Assembly (NCBI GenBank): GCA_964498785.1
Contig: CAZCJL010000027.1
Coordinates: forward strand, 1 to 64,000
Direction: 5' to 3'
Source of the DNA: Mariaggregatimicrobium sp964498785
GTDB taxonomy: Bacteria > Zhuqueibacterota > Zhuqueibacteria > Thermofontimicrobiales > Thiofontviventaceae
DNA: 64,000 bases
Below are positions 19,036 to 27,279 of the stretch, piece after piece. Both the position numbers and the translations under genes were made by a program. The notes beneath the pieces were generated by a model that searched no databases, had not been told where the DNA came from, and saw nothing but the letters and a program-made list of their open reading frames with translations. Each line of letters opens with the position of its first letter. The stretch's first letter is position 1.

Positions 19036-20604
19036 ATGAATAACACTCATTCAACCCTGGTTCATCATTTTCTCGAAAACACAGCATCCATCTACCCGCA
19101 ACACCTTGCTGTTATTCATGATCAAAAAAAAATAACATTTTCACAATTGAATAAGCGGGCGAATCAAATTGCCATTTTTTTACAACAACGGCTAATCCAC
19201 AAAGGGGATCGCATTGGCATTATCTTTAAGAATTCTATTGATTATATTGGAGCATATTTTGGGGTTCTCAAGTCCGGCGCCATCGCTGTTCCGCTCAATA
19301 CCGAAAATACTGCCGAATCACTGTCGCTAATTTTAAATGATTGTCGTGTTACCGGAATTATCAGTCAAAATCGATACAATAAACTCATTTATGATATCGC
19401 ACCCTCAATTCATTCCTTAAAATGGATCACATATCAGGAACAAATTTTGGAAAATCCATTTCCAGATAAAATTGAAATATTCAATTTGGTACAGATTTAT
19501 AAAACAGAGCCTGATCATTTCCTTCCGGAGCGAATGATTGATGCCGACATAGCATGTATTATGTATACGTCCGGAAGCACAGGAAAACCAAAAGGAGTCA
19601 CTCTTTCACATTTGAATATCGTGAGTAATACCAAATCCATTGTTTCATATTTAAATTTAACACATCAAGATAAAATACTCGTTGTATTACCATTTCATTA
19701 TTGTTATGGAAAATCATTGCTGCATACGCATTTTTACGTCGGCGGGACAGTTGTATTAGACAACCGTTTTCTTTATCCGCATGCTATTTTAGAAACAATG
19801 AAAAACCAGCATATCACTGGCTTTTCCGGGGTTCCATCGACATTTTCGATTTTATTAAATCATATTGATTTATCAAAACAATCTTTTCCGGATTTAAGAT
19901 ATGTAACCCAGGCTGGCGGAGCGCTTGCGCCTGCGATGATAAAAAATTTAATGAAAATAATGCCAGATAAAAAAATATACATCATGTATGGAGCAACAGA
20001 AGCATCAGCACGTCTTGCTTATTTAGAGCCAACAATGTTAGAAAGCAAATTACGCTCTGTCGGAAAAGCAATTCCGAATGTTGAATTGACTATTATTAGA
20101 GAAAACGGTCAGAAAGCGAGTGTTGGTGAAATCGGTGAAATCGTTGCCAGAGGATCGAATATAATGTTAGGCTATTGGAATGATAAAATCGAAACCAGCA
20201 ACGTCCTGCATGAGGATGGGTATCATACCGGTGATCTCGCTCGAATCGATGAAGACGGGTATATATATATTATTGGCCGAAAAAATGACATGGTTAAAGT
20301 CGGTGGAAATCGGTTTAATATAAAGGAAGTAGAAGAAACTCTGTACCAACATCCGGCTGTAGCAGAAGTTGCCATAATCGCCGTACCAGATGCAATCCTT
20401 GGTGAGGTATTAAAAGCATTTATCGTTCCCCGCAATAAAATACATCTTCTGGAACAAGAATTAAAAATATTTTGTAAAACTTGTTTAGTAAAATTTAAAC
20501 GTCCGCGCGATTTTGAAATCGTAACCAGTTTACCGAGAAATAGTTCCGGCAAAATTTTGAAACAACATCTTTCGTCACTCTCTTCTTTGCAGGATTCTAT
20601 TTAA
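19036..20604 (+). CDS. AMP-dependent acyl-CoA (or acyl-ACP) ligase
   Basis: This 522-aa member of the adenylate-forming family activates a carboxylic acid with ATP and transfers it to a thiol. Motif A3 is CIMYTSGSTGKPKGVTLSH (about residue 175), A5 is YGATEASAR, A7 is YHTGDLARIDEDGYIYIIGRKNDMVKVGG, and the C-terminal catalytic lysine sits in PRNSSGKILK. It has no signal peptide. It converges on an acyl-ACP thioesterase and a MarR regulator, which fits fatty-acid uptake or remodelling. The substrate could also be an aryl or short-chain acid. The coding sequence is notably AT-rich. Confidence 0.85.
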   Translation: MNNTHSTLVHHFLENTASIYPQHLAVIHDQKKITFSQLNKRANQIAIFLQQRLIHKGDRIGIIFKNSIDYIGAYFGVLKSGAIAVPLNTENTAESLSLILNDCRVTGIISQNRYNKLIYDIAPSIHSLKWITYQEQILENPFPDKIEIFNLVQIYKTEPDHFLPERMIDADIACIMYTSGSTGKPKGVTLSHLNIVSNTKSIVSYLNLTHQDKILVVLPFHYCYGKSLLHTHFYVGGTVVLDNRFLYPHAILETMKNQHITGFSGVPSTFSILLNHIDLSKQSFPDLRYVTQAGGALAPAMIKNLMKIMPDKKIYIMYGATEASARLAYLEPTMLESKLRSVGKAIPNVELTIIRENGQKASVGEIGEIVARGSNIMLGYWNDKIETSNVLHEDGYHTGDLARIDEDGYIYIIGRKNDMVKVGGNRFNIKEVEETLYQHPAVAEVAIIAVPDAILGEVLKAFIVPRNKIHLLEQELKIFCKTCLVKFKRPRDFEIVTSLPRNSSGKILKQHLSSLSSLQDSI

Positions 20605-21118
20605 TGCGTGCCCAAAAATGAAGCGCTGTGCTCTATTGCTGTATTTGAGTTCAAGAGCCGGACCGCTACTCAATCCACTCCCCGAACTCTCGTGTTATCA
20701 AATCCTTAGTTCATCTTTCAGACATGCGAATTATTTTGATAGCCAGTTTTTTAAAATTCAACTCTATCATGTTAGAAATTCATTGCAATTTATTCATATT
20801 TTTCTAACCTCAATAATTCATAAACCGCAAAAACGCCAGGACGCAACGCATTATTCTAAATAGCGGTTGTCTGTTTTAATCATTCTGCGTGACCTTCGGC
20901 ACGCTCCGGATAAATTGCCAACAAAGCGCCTCGTTCCGTTAAATTTATGTCTTTATTACGGTTCATTGGATAAGATTCTTTATCAAAGATGCATTCAAAA
21001 TCAATTTTTTTATTTTTTTGCCCGGATAAAATAAATGATTAAAATTTCTAAAACAAACCGATTTTTAAAACTGAGTTTGTATTCACAAATAGAATTATGT
21101 AATAATAAAAACAACATT
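20605..21118. other. convergent 514-bp spacer with a dispersed-repeat fragment
   Basis: The spacer lies between the convergent ligase and thioesterase genes. It includes AACCGCAAAAACGCCAGG near 20822, a wording typical of short interspersed repeats. I see no terminator with a good stem and no credible gene. Confidence 0.4.
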
Positions 21119-21877
21119 TTAATAAATTGAATTCCACTTCGTGCGCGAGCGGCAAATTTGCTTGCCATCTGAATTTCGGCTTAATGTTTGGATATAATTT
21201 CCGTTTTCTTTCTCTTCTTTCAAGGCAAGGATGCGTTCATTATAGCCGGCTTCTGCCAAATAGTTTATTTCAATTTCTTTTAAAATATGTGATTTTCTGA
21301 AATCCAGCGAAAAACAATCTAAAATCCACTGGATATAACTTGTGTTATTCACATGGCCGTTCACATCCAAATTGCTATAGAATACTTGAAATTCCTGACA
21401 TTTTTCCGTATCTTCTGTTTGTTCAATTTTTTTCAACTGATGGGATACTGCTTGATCTATCGAATCGAAATCATAATCAAAAAAGTCATCGATATTTTGG
21501 GGACGGCGACTGGCGATGTCGAGGGCATACCAACTTGTAGTTGCTGCGGCAATAATCCGTTCTTTTTCGTCAATGATCCGAAAATCACGATAATACGACA
21601 AACGCCCTCTTCCCGAAGGCCAGGTATGAATTTCCAATGTCTCTTGCCACTGTGGCAATCGTACAATTCTCAGAAATTGCTGGGCCAATACCCACATCAT
21701 ATTTTTCTTATTCAGTTTATAATAACCCACCCTTAGATTTTCCGCATGATGCCAGGCGGATTCCTGCATATAACGACACAACGCCGGAATTGCGGCCTGC
21801 CCTTTCATATCAACTTCGTATGAATGAACGATATATTTATCGATCCATTCTTTTTTTATTTGTTCTTTTTCTGTCAT
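21119..21877 (-). CDS. acyl-ACP thioesterase family protein
   Basis: This 252-aa double hot-dog thioesterase of the FatA/FatB-like bacterial family releases fatty acids from acyl carrier protein. The N-terminal hot-dog contains YEVDMKGQAAIPALCRYMQESA and the W-V-L-A-Q-Q-F stretch. The second holds NLDVNGHVNNTSYIQWILD, carrying the catalytic Asn and His of the family. The start has AAGGAGG nearby upstream. A MarR-type regulator lies 190 bp upstream on the same strand, and the acyl ligase converges from the other side. Confidence 0.85.
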   Translation of the reverse strand: MTEKEQIKKEWIDKYIVHSYEVDMKGQAAIPALCRYMQESAWHHAENLRVGYYKLNKKNMMWVLAQQFLRIVRLPQWQETLEIHTWPSGRGRLSYYRDFRIIDEKERIIAAATTSWYALDIASRRPQNIDDFFDYDFDSIDQAVSHQLKKIEQTEDTEKCQEFQVFYSNLDVNGHVNNTSYIQWILDCFSLDFRKSHILKEIEINYLAEAGYNERILALKEEKENGNYIQTLSRNSDGKQICRSRTKWNSIY

Positions 21878-22067
21878 TTACAAAAAAACCTCCTTTTTCA
21901 TGATAACATTAATTTCAAAATGAAATTAACCGGGATTGGCGCTTTCATAACGACAACAATCCCGGAAAGTGTAACATCAAAAAACAAATGAATAGTTTTG
22001 TGTCATATTCAGGACAATATACAGCATCCTTCCGAACAATGGGCAATTCGTGGAATTGTGAAACGTG

Positions 22068-22577
22068 TCATCTTGTCACCTCCCCTCGATCTGTTAATAA
22101 GTCATTTTTCGAACAGCATGATTTTTCCATACCGTTCAACGCATTTAATAGTATATTCAAACTCTGTTTAAGTTGGTGATAATTATCCGCGGGAATCGAA
22201 TCAAAAACTTTGGCCCAAAATTGACATGAACACTTCTGAATTTTTTCTGCTAATTTTTTTCCTTTCTCAGTTAATCCAATCAGAACCTTACGTCTATCCT
22301 GGTCTGATTGTGCCCGATAAACAATCTCATCCCGAACTAAAACATTAACAATTCGGGTTAACGTACTAATCGCCAGTCCAAGTTTTTGGCTTAATTCTTT
22401 CATTGTCAACTGGTCGTGCTGATAAAGTATGTCAATCGTATAAGACTGCGACAGCGTTACTCCATAGCAATTTTTTTCAGCCCGATCCATGATAATCATT
22501 TTCTGTATTACTTGAGCCATGACGTCGGATAGTGTTTTATGGATTGAATCGTCCATTAAGAATTCGATAATTTTCAT
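22068..22577 (-). CDS. MarR-family transcriptional regulator
   Basis: This 169-aa regulator carries a winged helix-turn-helix of the MarR family (YDILYQHDQLTMKELSQKLGLAISTLTRIVNVLVRDEIVYRAQSDQDRRKVLIGLTEKGKKLA, about residues 45-115). The wing DQDRRKVLIGLT is characteristic. The start is put at MKIIEFLMDD; an upstream ATG at 22652 would run the coding sequence through the palindrome. It is followed on the same strand by the thioesterase gene, so it may control lipid genes as FabT does; that is inference. A palindrome next to its start suggests autoregulation. Confidence 0.85.
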   Translation of the reverse strand: MKIIEFLMDDSIHKTLSDVMAQVIQKMIIMDRAEKNCYGVTLSQSYTIDILYQHDQLTMKELSQKLGLAISTLTRIVNVLVRDEIVYRAQSDQDRRKVLIGLTEKGKKLAEKIQKCSCQFWAKVFDSIPADNYHQLKQSLNILLNALNGMEKSCCSKNDLLTDRGEVTR

Positions 22578-22598
22578 ATATTTGTATATACCAAATAT
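22578..22598. promoter_or_regulatory. candidate MarR operator
   Basis: ATATTTG and CAAATAT, seven-base arms separated by TATATAC, lie directly upstream of the MarR start codon. Position and length fit an autoregulatory operator for a MarR dimer. The high AT content makes chance palindromes more likely, hence moderate confidence. Confidence 0.45.
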
Positions 22599-22717
22599 TT
22601 TATTATACAAATTTAAAATTTTTTCTATTAAAATGCAAGTGAAAAAATCCAACGTTGAATCAATATTTATGACTCAGAATATTCATAAGGTAGGCATATT
22701 TTTTTTGTGCGGATAAA

Positions 22718-23089
22718 TTATTCTGTTAACACAGAATTAACAACATCAATTAATTCCTCATAAGTAAATGGTTTTGTTAAAATCCGAACAGCGCCGAGAC
22801 ATTTTGCAACATTCAGCCACAATTCCGGGGCCAGGTGTTGGCTTCCGCCTGATATTGCGATTACTTTAATCCCCGGAAATTCTTTAGTTAATTCCTTGAT
22901 TGTTTCAATACCTTCTTTTTCCGGCATAATAATATCTGTTATCACCAAATCTGTAGGCTGCCTTTTGAACGCCTCGATCCCTTCCGCTCCGTTGCACGCT
23001 TCAATCACCAAATGTCCTTCACGTTCTAAGGATTTGCGCACAACTTTTCTGATTTGAGTATCATCATCAATTATTAAAACTTTTGCCAC
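22718..23089 (-). CDS. single-domain response regulator (CheY-like)
   Basis: This is a stand-alone receiver domain of 123 aa: KVLIIDDDTQIRKVVRKSLE, phosphoacceptor Asp in LVITDIIMPEKEG, switch Ser in VIAISGG, and Lys in ILTKPFTYEEL. I choose the GTG at 23089 because AAGGAAGG lies just upstream and gives the usual MAKVLIIDDD start; an ATG at 23104 adds five residues. There is no output domain, so it acts by protein contact or in a phosphorelay. No cognate kinase is adjacent; the SGNH-like gene is 68 bp upstream on the same strand. Confidence 0.85.
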   Translation of the reverse strand: MAKVLIIDDDTQIRKVVRKSLEREGHLVIEACNGAEGIEAFKRQPTDLVITDIIMPEKEGIETIKELTKEFPGIKVIAISGGSQHLAPELWLNVAKCLGAVRILTKPFTYEELIDVVNSVLTE

Positions 23090-23157
23090 TACACCTTCCT
23101 TCATATTTAGGTGAAATTATAATACATCTATCGACTTAATATTAAGAGAGTTTAGTA

Positions 23158-24129
23158 TTATTTGCCAGATGGAAGGATATTCTTTTGGAGATATTCGGCT
23201 AAATAAGCGTCTAGTTTTTTTGCACCTGCTGAGTTCAGATGATTACTGTCTATAAAATCGTCATTATCAACAAGCGAAGTGTGTTGCGTGATGATATTAA
23301 AATCCAACAATTTTAATCCATAAGAATCATAAATAGCGGCAATGGTTTGATGTATAAAAGGATAATTTGAAATATCCCTGAATACAGCAGGAGGCAACGG
23401 CGAAATCACGCCGAGTACACAGACATGGTTTTCCAGTGCAAGGTGTATTGTTTTTTTAAGGTATGAAATTCGATAGCTATTAAATTCAACATTTTGATCT
23501 CTGAATTCATGCATAGCTAATTCTTCGGCTGTGGTATGATTTGGAGAAGTAACAAATCCTTTTCCGACATAGGAAAGATACAACCTGTATTTCTCTTTTC
23601 TGGAATTTTCAGACGGAAGAAAAAAATTACAAAAATTTCGTCGATATCGAAATGTACGACAAAACAATCGTAATGATGAAGGAAATGAAAACGAATTCCA
23701 AAATAATCCCATTTTATTCATAGACCAGTGCATGACATGAAAGACACGACTGGCAGAGTAAAAATCCGTATCATCGCCGGTTAAAGGTCTCCATGACGTT
23801 TCCAAAACGATAATCCGTGGTTTATGTCCCTGCCTGAATACTTCCTTTAACAAATAATAGGTTGATGTAGGATTTTGACCAGCGCTTCCCAGATTAAAAG
23901 CGGTGATCCCCATTTGTTCTTCAAAAAAAATGGGATTGAAATGATAATACGAATGAGAAGACCCCAAAAATAGGAGTTCAATATTACTCTGCTGCTGATA
24001 GAATTCACTCATGGACTTTTCCATGAAATATTTATTATTACCCAACTTGAGAATTTGACCAATCAGACTATCTAATATAAAGAACATCATTATAAATGCC
24101 ATTCCTTTGAACCAGCACGTCCTGGACAT
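23158..24129 (-). CDS. membrane-anchored SGNH-like protein
   Basis: The 323-aa product has an N-terminal membrane anchor (about 8-28) and an SGNH-hydrolase-like fold of the DUF1574/AlgX-like type. Block I is LFLGSSHSYYHFNP, with Ser in GSSH in place of GDS. NLGSAGQNPTSTYYLL corresponds to block II, and DSNHLNSAGAKKLD at the C-terminus supplies the Asp-x-x-His pair. Proteins of this kind often acetylate or deacetylate extracellular polysaccharide, usually beside an MBOAT acyltransferase, but no MBOAT gene is here. The exact activity is therefore open. Confidence 0.6.
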   Translation of the reverse strand: MSRTCWFKGMAFIMMFFILDSLIGQILKLGNNKYFMEKSMSEFYQQQSNIELLFLGSSHSYYHFNPIFFEEQMGITAFNLGSAGQNPTSTYYLLKEVFRQGHKPRIIVLETSWRPLTGDDTDFYSASRVFHVMHWSMNKMGLFWNSFSFPSSLRLFCRTFRYRRNFCNFFLPSENSRKEKYRLYLSYVGKGFVTSPNHTTAEELAMHEFRDQNVEFNSYRISYLKKTIHLALENHVCVLGVISPLPPAVFRDISNYPFIHQTIAAIYDSYGLKLLDFNIITQHTSLVDNDDFIDSNHLNSAGAKKLDAYLAEYLQKNILPSGK

Positions 24130-24411
24130 AGTTCGATTCCTTAAAATACAATTCTGTATTTAACTATTTGATATGACTTTTACTTAGAATCCATTGCGAC
24201 AAATTATCCCAAAATGATCATTTATTGAAAATATAAACCTTTTCATTTGCACTTTATGTTATTTTTTATTATATTCACCGAATTTATGAGGAAAAATGAA
24301 GACAGCTTAAAAATGCTACTTTCATATCGCCTGAATTCTAAATTCAATCTGAATTTAAATTATATCTAAAATTCTAAAAAGAAAATTATTTTATAATCTT
24401 AGCCCACTAAA

Positions 24412-24481
24412 CACCGCAAAAAATACACGAAATGTTATTTTATTATTTTGAATTAAGCACTATTTCGTGTGTTTCGCGGGC
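24412..24481. repeat. imperfect inverted repeat
   Basis: CCGCAAAAAATACACGAAAT on the left mirrors ATTTCGTGTGTTTCGCGG on the right, with small gaps. It lies in the 405-bp spacer between the SGNH and aminomutase genes and resembles a dispersed intergenic repeat. Nothing else is recognisable in that spacer. Confidence 0.4.
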
Positions 24482-24534
24482 AATAAATCTATTTTATCAT
24501 TATTATAATTCATTTTAGAATTTCAGGCGTCCTT

Positions 24535-26487
24535 TTAATAATAAAACCAGATTGTGCGGTAATCCCGTATGTTTTCTCCACGTGAAGCTAATTCTTCCAA
24601 ATAATCATAAATCGGAACATCAATGTAATTATACGGAGGGACCGGAGTAATATTTTTTTCCCATGGATGAAATTCGTACACTCGTGAACCGTCCGGCATG
24701 ATCATCACCAAACGATGGTCTTGCCATGCCCGGAGATGATTTTTCCCCAACCTCGGGACATTAAAAACCGGCTCATCCGTCCGATCCAATCCGGGTAACA
24801 TTCGAGCTTCTTCTTTCCGCTCCTGAAGAATGCGAGCGATAGGAACCATGTATCGACGAGTTTCTTCTTTACCTTTTGCATTAAAAGTGTAATAAGGATC
24901 AATACCAATTAATCTCAAATCCCGTCTCAGTTTCGCAGTCTCAAAACGGCGGGAATTTTCTAATGTAAAAACCTGTTGATTATAAACACTCATTCCGGCT
25001 TTCTTAATCTTTTGAACTGCAGCCATCGCTTCAGGTGTAATTTCATAAGAATGCTCAAAATGAGTAACAATCGCTATTTCCCGACTGCCGGGTTCATGGT
25101 AACGGCTAAAGATGCTCACCAATTCATCTGTCCAGCGCATTGGCAACACCACTGGTGTTCTCGTACCAATCCGAATCCTCTTGATGTGCTTTTTTTGGCA
25201 GAGGATATCGAGTATCTTTCGGATAGATTCGTTTTTCATAATGCACGGATCACCACCGGTAATTAAAACATCGTCAATACTCCTGTGTTTATCAAACCAG
25301 GACAACGCCTCTTCTAATGCCCTTTTGGAAGGTGTTGCTTTCGGATCAAGTACCTGATCAATCTCCCAGTTTCGTTGGCAATAAACACATATTTGGGCGC
25401 ACGTATTAAACGGTTTCAAAATGGCAATCCCCGGATATCGCCGAGTTATCAACGCAATGGGAGAGGTATCATGTTCTCCCATAAAATCAAACATGACATC
25501 CCGGTTTTTTTTATGTTCCACAACCAAATCCACATAATCCAATGGCGGGATAACCTGGGAACGAACCGCATGATCATAACCAATAGAGGGATTGCGGTCC
25601 ATTAAACTCAGATAATAGGGCGTCACTCCGAACGGAATGTGGTTGCTCGCTGCTTTCTTCACTGCCTCTTGCTGTTCTGAGTTTAAATTGATCAAATCCA
25701 ACAACGGTTTTGCATCTCGAATCACATGTTTTAATTGCCACTGATAATTATGCCAATCATCCGCACTTCCTTTGAAATAAGTTAAAATCCGATCTTGATT
25801 GTCTTTTCTCCAATTAATGACGTCATCATCCAGGCCCGATGGATATTTCTTGAAATATTTTTTAATTGTATTACCGAAATCATCCAATATTTCGGTACGA
25901 GCTAATGCTGCGCCCTGGCCTTCAAGAAGTAAAAAACCGGGGATTCCTTTTTTCGCTTCTTTCGACTCAAAGTAAATATTTGATCTGCCCGCAACTCCGC
26001 GAAACAGATTGATAAATTCCATTAAGAAACCAACCGAAACCTCATGCTTAAGTTCATTACGTTTCTCTCTCGCCAATTTCCAGAGACAATCTAAAGCTGA
26101 CACCTGTGTTCGTTGCTCATTAATCGGCCCGATTATGCTTTTAAACACTCGGATGCATTCCCGTACTGTCGCTTTCTCAAGAATGTGCAGCTCATTATCG
26201 ATTTTAAAGATATCACGTTCTGCCCTATCCAAATAATTATATATTGCATCACGGGCTTGTTCCAAATCTTCGCCATTTTTTAAGCATCCATAAATTTCCA
26301 GGTTCGCTTCCCAAAGTCTGTTGAGATATGCATCATAATCCACTACAAATTTAGGTTTAACCATCTCTACTGCATCGGTGAATACATCATCGATTATCTT
26401 TGTCTGAATGTGTCGTTTCTGCCCCGTTTTTTTGGATTTATTTGGGCTAACGCTTTCAGTGTTTGATTTATGTTTTATATCTGACAT
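24535..26487 (-). CDS. KamA-family radical SAM aminomutase, candidate glutamate 2,3-aminomutase
   Basis: This 650-aa radical-SAM, PLP-dependent aminomutase is preceded by AAGGGG. A long helical N-terminus (about 1-290) precedes the core. The [4Fe-4S] cysteines are C363, C367 and C370 (CAQICVYC), followed by the GGDP motif. The PLP lysine is K582 in NVPRLGK, which replaces the usual PGGGGK. In lysine 2,3-aminomutase two aspartates hold the substrate amino group (PYYLYQCD and FVVDAPGGGGK). By alignment of these blocks they are K538 (PYYTFNAK) and N576 (PVFN) here. From memory this Lys/Asn pair is the one reported for glutamate 2,3-aminomutase, which makes beta-glutamate, a compatible solute. 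It is monocistronic. Confidence 0.8.
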   Translation of the reverse strand: MSDIKHKSNTESVSPNKSKKTGQKRHIQTKIIDDVFTDAVEMVKPKFVVDYDAYLNRLWEANLEIYGCLKNGEDLEQARDAIYNYLDRAERDIFKIDNELHILEKATVRECIRVFKSIIGPINEQRTQVSALDCLWKLAREKRNELKHEVSVGFLMEFINLFRGVAGRSNIYFESKEAKKGIPGFLLLEGQGAALARTEILDDFGNTIKKYFKKYPSGLDDDVINWRKDNQDRILTYFKGSADDWHNYQWQLKHVIRDAKPLLDLINLNSEQQEAVKKAASNHIPFGVTPYYLSLMDRNPSIGYDHAVRSQVIPPLDYVDLVVEHKKNRDVMFDFMGEHDTSPIALITRRYPGIAILKPFNTCAQICVYCQRNWEIDQVLDPKATPSKRALEEALSWFDKHRSIDDVLITGGDPCIMKNESIRKILDILCQKKHIKRIRIGTRTPVVLPMRWTDELVSIFSRYHEPGSREIAIVTHFEHSYEITPEAMAAVQKIKKAGMSVYNQQVFTLENSRRFETAKLRRDLRLIGIDPYYTFNAKGKEETRRYMVPIARILQERKEEARMLPGLDRTDEPVFNVPRLGKNHLRAWQDHRLVMIMPDGSRVYEFHPWEKNITPVPPYNYIDVPIYDYLEELASRGENIRDYRTIWFYY

Positions 26488-26762
26488 AAAGTAATATCCC
26501 CTTTCAGTTCTGTTTATTTATCGTCATAAGTGAACTAATATATCTCTAAATTATAATACTCAATCTAAATTATAATTTCAACCTTTAATATTATTTTAAT
26601 TTTTAAAACGTTTTCGCACAATATCAAACATCCGTTTAAATGGTTGGTTAATAAAATGAAAATCGAATTTGTATTTCATTGTAACTGATTAAATTTATTA
26701 TATCTATTCGATCAATTTATTTATAAATGGAAGGATTATTCGCGGCAGATGGATTGACAGAA
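26488..26762. other. AT-rich spacer, no gene seen
   Basis: This region upstream of the aminomutase should contain its promoter. I see no open frame or hairpin up to the terminator at 26763. Confidence 0.4.
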
Positions 26763-26796
26763 AAGATGCAGTCTCATTATTACCAGACTGCATCTT
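26763..26796 (-). terminator. intrinsic terminator of the TonB receptor-MarR operon
   Basis: AAGATGCAGTCT and AGACTGCATCTT form a 12-bp stem with a 10-base loop. On the minus strand the stem ends in TTTT, 44 nt beyond the MarR stop. Confidence 0.8.
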
Positions 26797-26839
26797 AATG
26801 AATATTAATAGTGAATAACAACTTTATTTTCTGAATAAA

Positions 26840-27271
26840 TTACAAATAGTATTTCTGAATGTAATTGTAGATTTTTTCAAAAGAACCCACAAAACTTTTT
26901 CGCTCCTCTTCAGTAAATGGATTCATAAATTTTTCAAACATTTCTGCCAGCGCCTGTCGCCTTTGTCGCAATAATTCCATTCCCGCCGGAGCCACGGATA
27001 ACATAATCTGGCGCTGATCATTTCCCTGATGACTTTTTTTTATAAAGTCCAGAGAAATCATTCTATTAACAAGCTCTGTCCCTGTAGACGGCGCCAGACT
27101 CAGTTTCTCGCAAAGTTGAGAAATTGTCAACGTGTCATTCGCATTTAAGATGATAAGCGCTTGGAATTGTCGCATCGTTAATTTCTTTTTTTGATGATGT
27201 TGCCGGCCTAAATCATGAAACGCATTCATAATTTTGGGCGTCAGTTCTGCCAGCTTTTGAGCTTCTTCCAT
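26840..27271 (-). CDS. MarR-family transcriptional regulator
   Basis: This 143-aa MarR-type winged helix protein reads FQALIILNANDTLTISQLCEKLSLAPSTGTELVNRMISLDFIKKSHQGNDQRQIMLSVAPAGMELL, with the typical NDQRQIMLS wing. It starts 8 nt after the TonB receptor stop, so the two are one operon. The promoter upstream of the receptor is overlapped by two TTCG-N6-CGAA palindromes, which this protein is the natural candidate to bind. It would then control receptor expression in response to a ligand that may itself be taken up. Confidence 0.85.
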   Translation of the reverse strand: MEEAQKLAELTPKIMNAFHDLGRQHHQKKKLTMRQFQALIILNANDTLTISQLCEKLSLAPSTGTELVNRMISLDFIKKSHQGNDQRQIMLSVAPAGMELLRQRRQALAEMFEKFMNPFTEEERKSFVGSFEKIYNYIQKYYL

Positions 27272-27279
27272 ACTAATCG

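Noticed and set aside
20618..20863. Open frame after the acyl ligase
   Set aside because: No ribosome site, low-complexity text, and it runs through a dispersed-repeat fragment.
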